Shown: positions 22,646-32,716 of the stretch, one piece after another
How the letters are laid out: every line of letters begins with the position of its first letter
How positions within the stretch are numbered: the first letter of the stretch is position 1
NCBI GenBank assembly: GCA_010356995.1
Contig: ML996692.1
Coordinates: 1,003,933-1,067,932 of the forward strand
Source: Trichodelitschia bisporula
Lineage: Eukaryota > Ascomycota > Dothideomycetes > Phaeotrichales > Phaeotrichaceae
DNA: 64,000 bases
Direction: 5' to 3'
Notes under the pieces: model-generated
The model's input: the letters and a program-made list of their open reading frames with translations, nothing else
Told to the model about the DNA's origin: nothing
Databases searched by the model: none
Made by a program: the position numbers and the translations under genes

Positions 22646-23028
22646 CTTGATGGTAGTATGGGCGAGCGATGTATGGGGAGCGTGGTATAGACGGCAATGT
22701 AGTATCGACGGTTATGTGATATATCCTGGGCACGAGTGATGGAGATGGACGCGTCGTGAAAGCACTTGTAGATGTGGAGTAGTTGACGCAAACGCGGCGG
22801 AAGCTTTTTTGTGGAGCTTTGCGGCGCCTGCAGGTGTTGGAGAGGTTCACATTCTTGGCATTAGATTGGACTAGTCAAGCACGTCCAGGTCACCCCGCAA
22901 TCCCCCATATTAAGACATGGCTGTTATACATCACAAGCTTTGAATACTTGCAAGAGCTATCAAATTGATCGCCACACCCTCGAGACCCCCCTCTCTGCTC
23001 GTAGCGTAACTTCACACCCTCCGGCACC
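22646..23028. promoter_or_regulatory. Divergent promoter shared by the U5 40K gene and BET3
   Basis: Only 383 bp separate the two start codons, so both genes must be driven from this stretch. Both are housekeeping genes, so co-expression from one open chromatin region is plausible. No canonical TATA box is obvious. Confidence 0.6.
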
Positions 23029-23808
23029 ATGTCGAAAGCCGCCCGCGTCGGCGAAGAGTGAGCGGCACATGCTCATTTGAGAGAAGACATTGGCTGACAG
23101 CTCTTTAGCATATGGAAGTAAGTGGCTTAATTGCTTTCTTGTACTATGAGCAGCGACAGTAGCTGATAGTCTAAGAACTCGCGTTGACAAGGTCAACGCC
23201 GAGTTAGTCACCTTGACGTATGGTACCATCGTCCAGCAGCTTTGCAAGGACTTTGACAGTGACTACTTGGAGGTGAACCGGCAACTAGACAAGATGGGAT
23301 ACAACATCGGACTGCGCATGGTCGAAGATTTTCTCGCAAAATCCAACAACGGCCCTTGCTCCAACTTCCGGGAAACAGCAGAGACGATATCAAAGGTGCG
23401 CATTGGGCGCCTATCCTCATGTCATAAGGCTCACATACCGTCCAGATTGGCTTCAAGATCTTTTTGAACATTACGCCCACCGTCACCAACTGGACTAGCG
23501 ATAACAAGCAGTTCTCGCTCATATTTGAAGAGAACCCCCTCGCTGACTTCGTGGAGCTGCCGGACGACGGCAGGGCACAAGACGAGCTGTGGTACTCTAA
23601 CATACTGTGCGGCGTACTGAGGGGTGCTTTGGAGATGGTAAGCCGGAAGCCAAAGCCGGTTCGTCCTCGTCATTAACGTCTTTCCTAGGTCCAAATGCAG
23701 GTTGAAGCGCATTTCATCAGCGATGTGCTTCGCGGCAACGACAATACTGAGATGAGAGTCACTCTCATCCGGTACATCGACGACGAGATGCCCCCTGACG
23801 ACGAGTGA
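23029..23808 (+). CDS. BET3: TRAPP complex core subunit Bet3 (TRAPPC3)
   Basis: Bet3 is a core subunit of TRAPP, the exchange factor for Rab1/Ypt1 that tethers ER-derived vesicles at the Golgi. Exons 23029-23057, 23109-23117, 23176-23395, 23446-23637 and 23689-23808 give 189 residues, the usual family size. Exon 2 is only 9 nt; with its neighbours it encodes [14 protein letters not shown], which matches the universally conserved N-terminus. The core has [30 protein letters not shown] and a cysteine at residue 74 (NNGPC), in the position of the acylated cysteine of Bet3 proteins. The [19 protein letters not shown] and [11 protein letters not shown] segments are also typical. The C-terminus ends PPDDE. 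Confidence 0.95.
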
Positions 23809-25033
23809 GGTCGCCTTTCCGTTACTGCCCCAAGTACGGATGTCCTGTCACATGGTACCAGCTCAATATCCCTTCATGCTCCCCGCAATGTCATGTCAGT
23901 GGTGGCGGCAAGGTGCCTTTTTTCAAGATGGACTGCAAGAGCAAAAGAGGGCGGGGCGCGCAGCTATTCGCATCATGACAGGGGCAATGGTTTTCTTGCG
24001 TGACCAAGAGAAGTGGTGGTTGGCGGTAACATCCATCTCTACTATCATGATCCCATCATGTGTTGGGCCCCATTACTACGGATGTACATGCGTAGCGCCC
24101 TCGCACCCTTCTGTTTTTGCGGCCATCAAACACCCTTTGCAGTGTCAAGTGCAAAGAGAATACATAGTTAGATATTGTAAGATCATCGAGGGGGATAATG
24201 AGCCAGATCAGTGAGGAGATAGCCAAGTTCCACAAAGGAGACCTGGGGGGTTAGACGGCAGCTTATTGGCTGGTGTCTATTTGCGACATCGCCGCAGCAC
24301 GTGAAATTAGCGTGACCATTACCACAACTTTTGAAGGGGGACGCAAAGGATCGAGGACCGTCTTCTCTTTTCTTGGTGGCTATGAGATAAACCCCATCTC
24401 CACAACTTCTTCACTTCTCCAAATCCTTCGAACTTCGTCTACTTTCCCTGATGCGCTGCGAAAATCTCGTGCGTCGGGCCACACCTTCATCAAACTCGCT
24501 GTGGTTCGCTTGATTATCTCCAAGCCCACGCTCCCCCCCCCCCCCAAAGCCTTCGCCCAGTTGCCCGCCCCCCTCTGCTTTGCCTGCGTGTCCCCCCCCC
24601 CGGTGACCCTTCACGGCATCACTCCTTCAGACTTCCTCATCAACGCCATCGCTGTCCGGTCTTACGCGGCGCATTTTTTAATGCGGACATCATATCGCAT
24701 TACTTGTTGCGATCAACTGCCCATCTGTTGGCCTTAAACACTGACGCTCGGCTTCTTTGTCGCCGTTCGCTCTTCCCTCAGTTGGCGTCCTAACAGCCGT
24801 CACTCCATCCTTCGAAACGCGACGTCCTTTCAACCCCTTTGCATCAACATTTGCAGGCCGCCGTCGCACACTTCGAGAACCCTTGTGGAGTCTTTTAGGC
24901 TTCAGAGACCACTCGCAGAGCCGGCGGGTTCCCTCACATCGCTCTCTCGTGTTGACCGACGGCCCTACCCGCAGCCTCATCTCGCCACTTTCGCGCCGAC
25001 GTGATAACACATTCAAACAACGCTTTCACGACG
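23809..25033. other. 1.2-kb intergenic region with poly-C tracts
   Basis: Between BET3 and the LisH regulator, both on the plus strand. Contains runs of about ten C near 24535 and near 24593 inside a pyrimidine-rich zone (24370-24620). This fits the promoter and long leader of the downstream gene. No coding potential is convincing. Confidence 0.55.
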
Positions 25034-27365
25034 ATGAACGCACCAGGAGCGAATATGGTGATGAATTCGGTCGGTGGGCCCGTTGGCGGGCCGATGCCAA
25101 TCAACCAGGCCAACCAAGGCGCGAGCCGCTCATCATCGGATCAGGAAATACAAAGGCGCCTTAACACCTACATCTACGACTATATGTGTAGGAACCATCA
25201 CTACGAACTCGCACGGCAGTTTTTGCAGTGCTGTCCCATTCTGGAGAAAAAGCATGAAGCGAACGGAGTCGATGACTCGATGGATACGGACTCCAAGGAC
25301 GAAGTCAAGCGCCCCACCGACCTTCCGTTCCCAGACATCCCTAGCTACTCGGTCGAAAATTGTTTTCTGCTTGACTGGTGGAACCAATTTTGGGACATAT
25401 TTGCCACTCGCCAACAGGGCAACATGAATAGTTTGAGCGGGATTTATCTTACGCACAATATTGTAAGCGTACCCAGTATTCCATCCGGTCAGCACGAGCT
25501 GACCACTGTTAGGTTTCCTCGAAGCAGCGCGCAATACAGCATCAGGGCATGCTCCGCCCGAATGGTGATCCGAACATGATGCGCCCGCAGTACGCAATGA
25601 TGCCGCAGGGCAGCAATATCAATATGGCTAAGGCTGCCCTGGCCAATAACCGCAGCACGTATGCTTTACACTCTCAATTACAAGACGCCGCTGACCCAAA
25701 TAGGCCTCAGCAGCTGCAGTTGCAGGCTAAGTTGATGCAGAATCAAGCGCGTGAAGGTGGAAATATGGACATGGGCCAACGACCTCAGTCGCCAGCAGGC
25801 AACATGGAGAATGGCGCATCATCTCCGTCAAAGCGACCGCGGCTCGACAACACAAATGGCTTTAATGGTCCACAGATGGGGCCTTCTGGGCGCGGCCAAC
25901 CGCTCCAGCAGCCGAACATGCAAGGTGGAGGAGGCCCGAATAACATGATGCTGCAAAACGGCCTCACACCCGACCTCGCCAGTCAGCAAATGAACGCATT
26001 TGGCGGCGGTCCAAACATGCAGCAGAAATTTGAGGTTCGTTCCCGGTCTCAAATACATGTACGTAACAGGCTAACATGCGAAGATGGGTGCTAGCCCTGC
26101 CGGAAGCATGCCGGACGGCCTTGACATGATGCCTAATCGCGGCATTCCAGCAGGTGGTGCACCGCCTTCACAAGGCAACCACGCTCTTCAGGACTACCAG
26201 ATGCAGCTCATGTTGCTTGAACAGCAGAACAAGAAGCGCCTGTTGATGGCGCGCCAGGAGCAGGACAACCATAACCATGTTCCCGTTGCATCTGGACCTG
26301 GTCAGGGCGGTGGTGGGGGTATGGGATTCGCACCCAACATGTCACCTTCCGGAAGCCGAGCCGGCCCTTCGCCGAATCCAAACGAACAACTCAAACGCGT
26401 GGCGGGTACTCCGAAAATCGGGCAACCGGGTGTCCCCGGCTCACCGATGAACGATATCCAGAACCGCCAATCTCCTGCGCCCGGTTTTGACCCCAATCAG
26501 CAAATGGGCCCTAACGCCATTCAGACGCAGTACTTCCAGCAGCAGATGAGCAACGGCATGATGGGACGAGCCCCGAGCTCCCACCCTCCCAACTTCATGA
26601 GTATGCCCATGGGCCTCGCTCCGAGCCGTGCAATTCAAAACGGCGCTGGTGCCCATTGGGGTGGTCAACCAGGCCCACAGCAGCAGATGCCGCAGCAGGG
26701 AAATCCTGGCCAGCAACCTCAACAGATGGGTAACCCTCAACAGCGGAACACGATGCCACCTCCGCCCGCACCGCAACCGGAGCCCCCCCAACCTCAGCGC
26801 GCTCAACCTTCATCGCCAGCACCCACCCAGGCTCCACCAACCCCGTCACAATCCGCGAAAGCGGCGCCCAAGGGCAAGAAGGAAACGAACCCCAAAAAGG
26901 TCTGTCCACCCCTTGTAATCTCACAAAAGATCATACTGACAGCAATACTAGAAGGCTGCGCCCAAAAATGCCAAGTCCGCAAACGCCGCCGCTGCTGCCG
27001 AAAATGCAGAAGCGGCTCCACCACAGGCACCTTCAACCCCGATCACGCCAGTTCATCCTACGCTGGGGAGGCCCCAGCAGAATGGTGGCCCGTCGCAGGC
27101 GGCCAACGCACCGCAGCAGCAGCCGCCGGTCCAGCCTGCCCCATCTGTCGCTCCTCAAATGGATGCCAATGCGGCCCAATTTGGCGCACTGGCAGACAAC
27201 GACAACTTCAGTCTGGACTTCGCAGTTGGCGACACCACTGACGTCTTCGAAAATCTGGACTTCGACACTTTCCTGACCAATAATGAGGACAACGGATTTA
27301 ACGACTTCAATTCGTTGATGAATTTTGGTCCAGACGGCGTCGAAACGGGTGCGGGCGACGTCTGA
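25034..27365 (+). CDS. somA: LisH-domain transcriptional regulator, SomA/Som1/Flo8-like
   Basis: SomA/Som1/Flo8 proteins act downstream of cAMP-PKA and control adhesion, hyphal or conidial development and virulence. Exons 25034-25462, 25513-26034, 26084-26899 and 26952-27365 give 726 residues; introns are 49-52 bp. A LisH motif spans about residues 36-68 (LNTYIYDYMCRNHHYELARQ), followed by the family segments NGVDDSMDTDSKDEVK and FLLDWWNQFWDIFATRQQG. Then comes a very long Gln/Asn/Met/Pro-rich middle, the block PSKRPRLD, and a C-terminal acidic patch DNFSLDFAVGDTTDVFENLDF that may be an activation domain. The upstream in-frame codon at 25001 is GTG, so ATG 25034 is chosen. The family assignment rests on LisH plus these ordered blocks; SomA rather than a paralogue is inferred. 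Confidence 0.85.
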
Positions 27366-28786
27366 TGTCTTCGCGCACGTATCCGAGGATGATAGGCCTG
27401 CTACTCAATAAGTGCACCATCCTTCCGTTTTATCGATGATACTCCGGGTTGTCGCGCGGAATTCAGGGCTCTACTCTGGGTTGCTCTTGGTGGGCTTTGA
27501 CGATGGCGTTTCCTGCATACAGGTTTGGTATGGCGGCTGGGTTGATGGCGTTTAGGTCGGGGTTGCCTACGGATGGTCTCACATAAAATGATTATCTCTT
27601 GTCTATACCCTTGGCTTGTGGTTATTTTGCATTTCTGACTCTGGAGTCTTGTTTTTATTTGGATTACGCGTTCTGTTCTTCTTCTGTACATGCGAAAAGT
27701 TCGCTGAACAGACATTCTGGAAAAGGCGTCGCCATCTGATAGATGGCGGCTAAGGATTGATGCGGTTGTCTCATGTTTCCATTCATTGGCGAGATGCATT
27801 GCCGCCGGAGCTTTGCGTTCAGCGCCATCCGTTGCGGTGGTCTAATTCTGGCTGGTTGGAAGGGCAGTCAAGTACCGGCAACATGTCTACTGGGGCTTGT
27901 ATACTGGCACAACGGCATCTGGTTCTTAGGAGAGAGAGTTGAAGGTGGCTGGGCTTCACCCTGGCTTTCCTTGGAAATAAGCGCAGTTGGATCCGCAAGT
28001 GCGGAGTTCTAGCTGGAGATGGCGCTTGATTGCGGACTCTGGATTGAGCGTCGAGCATGCGCCTGGTTTTCATCTTTGGTTCTGCTACTCTCGATCCTAC
28101 TCTTGTGGCAATTGTTACGACTGGCGTTTGCTTCTACTGTTGGTACGGACTCCTTTTTTGTTATCGCTTATGTTTATCATTTCCCGAGCGGAGAACGGCC
28201 GGGGCGCTTCCTGGACTTTTGTACTTGCTTTGTGCCTCGTCCAATCAGGACATGGTGCCATTTTATTCTGGAATGAGCTCCTTCGCCAATGGTTGTGGCG
28301 GGGGTTTGTGGATGGACGGTCATATCTGGAGATCTGGTAGTTAATTGAATCAGTTTTCCGCTTGTGATGGGCAAGGACGCTTTATCGTTGATAGACTGCT
28401 TGGTTTTGCTATCTTCCACTATGAATTCCTGAGCTTGCTGCAAGTATGGGACTTGAGGAGGTTTTGATTATGTTTTGAAGGCACTTATCGTCATGAACGT
28501 GAGCGCGATGTGCGGAAGCACACTGCATTCTGATCTCTGCTGTCTCGCAAGAGCCGCTAGCTTAAAAACAAGCGTGAAACTGATGCTGCTGGCGATATGG
28601 ATCGGAGGCTTGGCAGGGCATTCAAGGTTTGGCCGACGTCACCACGGCCAACAATTGCGACTTGGGGAGCCCTGTTCGAAGTCCCACCCAACCTCGGAGC
28701 TTCACTCTTCGTATTACCAAGCTTCACCAACATTCTACGCTTCAGTATCACTGTTATTCCACTCAATTGCACTTCATCGTCTCATC
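27366..28786. other. 1.4-kb intergenic region, no gene seen
   Basis: Between the SomA-like gene and MCR1. Short frames on both strands have no domain. The first part is probably 3' untranslated sequence of the regulator and the last 300 bp the MCR1 promoter and leader. Confidence 0.55.
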
Positions 28787-30037
28787 ATGTTTGCCAGACA
28801 GGTGTTCCGGCCGGCCGCGGTTCTTAGAAGCGTAAGCTTGCACCCCCGCATCATAACTCAAAGAGCTATTCTAGCTTCACTTTGGCCAGCTTGGAGCCAT
28901 TGCTAATAGATTTTCGGCCAGCATGTGCGGCGCTATGCCAGTGACAGCTCCCAGAGTTCTGGTGGGAACTCTACGCTGTACGGTGCAGGCGCGGCTGCCG
29001 TCGGCGGGGCTGGCCTCTACTGGTACTTCAATCGCTCGAAGCCTCTTGAGTCGGGGCATGGACCCGACAAGTCCAAACCTGAATCAGAAGGTCAAGGGCA
29101 GCCTGCGTCCAAGACTGAAGAGCAGAACATACCTGCGAATACCAATGAAGCTTCGAAGGCTTTTCGGGGCGGGGACCAGGGCTTTGTCTCTCTGAAGCTG
29201 GATTCAGTTGAGATCCTCAATCACAACACTAAGAAGTTCCGCTTCAGTCTTCCGGAGAATGACAGTGTTGCTGGCCTTCACGTTGCTTGTAAGACTGGTG
29301 AAATATAGGGAGAAGCCGCGGCTAACTCACTGCAGCTGCACTCCTCGCAAAGTATAAGGGCCCCGAGATGGAGAAGCCAGTCATTCGTCCCTATACACCT
29401 ACTAGTGAAGAGGGTAAGGCTTTCAAAGTGCGTTAATGTAGCTTGCTAACACATGTATCTGGTAGACAGCAAGGGCTACATCGAGTTCGTCGTCAAGAAG
29501 TACCCCAACGGTCCCATGTCCACGCATCTCCATGACATGGTGCCCGGCCAGCGTCTCGACTTCAAAGGGCCTATCCCGAAGTACCCGTGGGCGCCAAACA
29601 AGCACGATCACATCGCTCTGATTGCTGGCGGTACGGGTATCACGCCCATGTACCAGCTGATCCGCGCTATTTTCTCGAACCCCGAGGACCAGACGAAGGT
29701 CACCCTCGTCTTCGGCAACATTTCCGAAGAGGACATCCTACTCAAGCGTGAGCTCGAGGATCTCGAAAACACCTACCCGCGCCGGTTCCGTGCCTTCTAC
29801 ACGCTAGACAACCCCCCGGAGAAATGGCAGCAGGGCAAGGGCTTCATCTCGAAGGAGCTCCTGAAGACGGTTCTGCCGGAGCCTAAGGAAGGTGAAAAGC
29901 TCAAGATCTTCGTGTGTGGTCCGCCCGGCATGTACAAGGCCATCAGCGGCCCGAAGAAGAGCCCAGCGGACCAGGGCGAATTGGGCGGCGTCTTGAGCGA
30001 GCTAGGGTACAGCAAGGAGCAGGTGTACAAGTTCTAA
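28787..30037 (+). CDS. MCR1: Mitochondrial NADH-cytochrome b5 reductase Mcr1
   Basis: FAD enzyme that passes electrons from NADH to cytochrome b5 or similar acceptors; Mcr1 exists in the mitochondrial outer membrane and intermembrane space and serves ergosterol synthesis and antioxidant recycling. Exons 28787-28831, 28922-29288, 29336-29413 and 29466-30037 give 353 residues. The first 15-residue exon plus RRYASDSS form a basic presequence, followed by a hydrophobic anchor ([17 protein letters not shown], about 35-51). The FAD motif RPYTPTS lies near 155 and straddles the exon 3 to exon 4 region. The NADH motifs [10 protein letters not shown] (about 218) and [12 protein letters not shown] (about 313) are intact. 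The C-terminus [11 protein letters not shown] is the usual ending. The exon count and very short first exon are ordinary for the family. Confidence 0.96.
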
Positions 30038-30680
30038 GTTGGCTAATTACCGCTGCGTATGTTTTTGTGGCGTTCTTCCCAACGAGATACACCACCACCG
30101 GCTCTCTGCCTTCCTGTAGACTACAATAGATTCGAACCTGTATCAACGAGAGGACGTGATGTTGGGCTGGCCTGTTCTGAAGAGAGTCCCGTTCGGTTCT
30201 CACCAAGTACTCTATCCTGATAAGGACTTAGCAGGAAAAGTCCTTGCTCGTCCTTCCTGCCCTCCACGCGCGCCTGAATCAATGTAACAACTTCAAAACC
30301 AGAGTGACGCCACCAAACCCTTGTGCATATGAGGGGCTAAGATGGGTTGTGTACTGGAGAACATATGAGCTCTTCTAAGTTGAAATATTGCGTCTTACAT
30401 TGCCCCAATCCAAGGGGATCCCACATGGGGTTCTGTAGCAGGTCTGGGCAATGATTTATGAAGGTACCCGGAGGATTTTTTATCCGACATGACCTATGAG
30501 ATGCATCGGGCAACTCAAAAGTTTGAAGTCTAATCCGTCGCGAACTTGCGCTCCGCCAGCCTTGACAACATCCCAGCGTACCCGCCATTGCTCCCTTCTT
30601 TAAACTACCACCACCTTTTCCAAGGCTCGGATCCTTCCGACTTCGAAACAGAAGTGCGCCCCACCCATCATCCGCCCAGC
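30038..30680. other. Intergenic region upstream of RPA43
   Basis: Spacer between MCR1 and RPA43. No domain-bearing frame. The frame of RPA43 is open upstream of its ATG to about 30546 but contains no ATG, so this is leader sequence. Confidence 0.55.
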
Positions 30681-31655
30681 ATGTCCGCCGACGCCCTCCC
30701 TTCTCAAACCAAACACAAGTCAAAAGACAAGAAAGACCGCAAAGATCGCAAAGACGAGAAAGAGAAGTCGCGCAAGCGCGACAAAGCCACGGCCGATGAG
30801 CCGTCTAGCCCAAAGAAGCGGCGCCGCACCTCACAATCCACCAACGATGTCGTCGAACTCTCCTCCACCACGCGCCCCGCACCCACCCGCTCACCCCTCG
30901 TACGCCTCATTGCTTCAATGCAAGTCACCATTCCGCCAGTCTGCCAGGACACGCCCGTTGAGGCCGTGTGCGCCGCCCACCTGTCGCCGCTGCTGCTAGC
31001 GTTTTACCCACCGTTCCACGGGGTTGTGCTGGGGTATAATAAGGTGCGGCTTGTAGGTGGACCAGGGCTGGATGGTGAAGAGACTGAGGCGAGGACAGAG
31101 CCGGGTGCGGTGTGCGCGCGCTCGGTAAATGAGTATGCTGCTCCAGTGGTGTGGGTGCGGGCCGAATTCCTCGTTTTCCAGCCTAGGAGGGGCGCGAAGC
31201 TGGAGGGGAATGTGGTGTTCATGGGCGAGAGCCAAATCGGCCTCGTGCTGTGGAATCTGTTCAATGTGTCTATTTCGCGCACCCGGTTGCCGGCGGAGTG
31301 GACGTGGGTTGCGGATAAGGGCGGCGCGGCGCGGGAGCACGAAGATGAGCAGGATGAAGATGCGGAGGGGGTCAAGGAGACAAGAGAGGAGAGGAGGAAG
31401 CGCAAACGTCCTCAGGGTAAATACCTTGATGCGGAGGGGAATGCAGTTGAGGGGCTTGTTGAGTTCCGGATCCGCGATTTTGAGACTGGGGGGACGAATT
31501 CGGGCGATACCCACACGATGAGCATTGAGGGGACGATGTTGAGCGTGGAGGAGGAGAAGGCGTTGATGAAGGCGGAGATCGAAGGGAGATCTGGCTCGTC
31601 GCGAGCACGGCGTGGGGTTTCGCCCGGCAACCCGTCGTTAAGGCGAAGTGGTTGA
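30681..31655 (+). CDS. RPA43: RNA polymerase I subunit Rpa43
   Basis: Rpa43 is the Rpb7-like stalk subunit of RNA polymerase I, bound with Rpa14 and contacting Rrn3 at rDNA promoters in the nucleolus. One 324-codon exon. The N-terminal 55 residues are a lysine-rich nuclear/nucleolar targeting-like tail (KDKKDRKDRKDEKEKSRKRDK, then PKKRRR). The Rpb7-N-like domain starts at LVRLIASMQVTIPPVCQ and includes LSPLLLAFYPPFHGVVLGYNKVRL. The OB-fold part shows WVRAEFLVFQPRRGAKLEGNV and the hallmark ESQIGLVLWNLFNVSI. An acidic insert separates this from EGLVEFRIRDFE, the final strand. The C-terminus is basic and disordered. The start is the first ATG in the frame; the yeast protein is 326 residues, so size agrees. 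Confidence 0.88.
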   Translation: MSADALPSQTKHKSKDKKDRKDRKDEKEKSRKRDKATADEPSSPKKRRRTSQSTNDVVELSSTTRPAPTRSPLVRLIASMQVTIPPVCQDTPVEAVCAAHLSPLLLAFYPPFHGVVLGYNKVRLVGGPGLDGEETEARTEPGAVCARSVNEYAAPVVWVRAEFLVFQPRRGAKLEGNVVFMGESQIGLVLWNLFNVSISRTRLPAEWTWVADKGGAAREHEDEQDEDAEGVKETREERRKRKRPQGKYLDAEGNAVEGLVEFRIRDFETGGTNSGDTHTMSIEGTMLSVEEEKALMKAEIEGRSGSSRARRGVSPGNPSLRRSG

Positions 31656-32716
31656 GATAGGTGCTGCGGTGGTGGGCTATATTCGGGTGGTGAGGTGTAT
31701 GATACCAGGATGGCGGATTACGCTGCATGTTCATCTTCGAATTAATTGGGATGTGGTTTGGCATCTGACATTCCAACTTCACCGTGCACATGAACTGATT
31801 GTGGAGATGGCAATGCAATCGATTTGGTGGCAAAGATACTGTCAACCCCCAAACTAAACAAACAAGAAGTCCAATGATCCAAGCAGTCAAGATGCAAGAA
31901 GTCTCAGCATCACAATTCCAATACAAGAGATCCAACCCAAATTCAGCCAAGAAATCCAATCCAGAAGCCCAAATACAGAATCCAATCCAAGTAATACATG
32001 ACCAAGCGACCAAAACCATAACGAGCCCAAACCAACATCACATAACGCGAACACGAGCGTGTTCAATAACCCAACCAACATCGCGAACACGAGCGCGATC
32101 CATACCCAGAAACTCCACCACCCATCCAAAGGTCCATTCTAATTCCTCCACCAGCACCAGTAAAGACAGGGTCGACGGCGTCGTCGCCCTATAGGCATCC
32201 GCTGTGCCATGCGGAGTCTGAGATCTTCACAATTTCGAGGTTTCGAGACAGTCGGATCATGAAGTCCCAACTGCTCTTTGTTGAAGGAGACGGATGGCTT
32301 TGGGCGTTGCTACCATCCATCGTATCTGATTGATGATTCCAAGGGTCGACGAGGATGTCGCCCTATTGGCATCCGCTGCGTCATGCGGAGCCTGGGAGTT
32401 TGACGATTTGGGGTCTTTGAGACAGTCGGATGACGCGGTTCGAACTGCTCTTTGCTGAAGGAGGCCGCTTGCTTGGCGGTCGCGACCGTCGGATATATCC
32501 GACTGATGATTCGAGGTATTCCATGAGGATGTCACCTTTTGTTTCATCCGCCCTTGCGAGCTGATGGAGGTGGCTGTGATGACGGGACAGCCGAGATGTG
32601 GTTCTCCGACACTGTTGTAGACTTGGCATCGACGATTTGAAGGTTGGCTTCAGCCTTGCGAACGCAGTTAGCACGTGACCTGCTGATGAAGGGCTGAGGT
32701 TGCCATACGGAATTAC
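31656..32716. other. Repeat-rich 1.1-kb spacer between RPA43 and the repeat-protein gene
   Basis: Convergent region. The stretch 31850-32110 is an A/C-rich run with short echoing words such as ATCCAA, and CGCGAACACGAGCG occurs twice, 36 bp apart, at about 32046 and 32082. Next to it lies the 174-bp tandem repeat listed separately. No gene is supported. Confidence 0.55.
32169..32545. repeat. Diverged 174-bp tandem repeat, two full copies and the start of a third
   Basis: Copy 1 begins at GTCGAC near 32171 and copy 2 at GTCGAC near 32345. Both carry GTCGCCCTAT, GCATCCGCTG, CATGCGGAG, GAGACAGTCGGAT, AACTGCTCTTTG and TGATGATTC in the same order. A third copy starts near 32522 with GAGGATGTCACC and CATCCGC, then fades. 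The period is 58 codons, and on the minus strand the translation LLQQRAV recurs in frame in copies 2 and 1. This suggests either a decayed coding repeat or a non-coding satellite-like duplication. It sits directly behind the stop of the gene at 32717. Confidence 0.75.

Noticed and set aside
30128-30146. GATTCGAACC word, a minus-strand B-box-like sequence
   Set aside because: The flanking bases do not form a T stem, and no A box is at the right distance.
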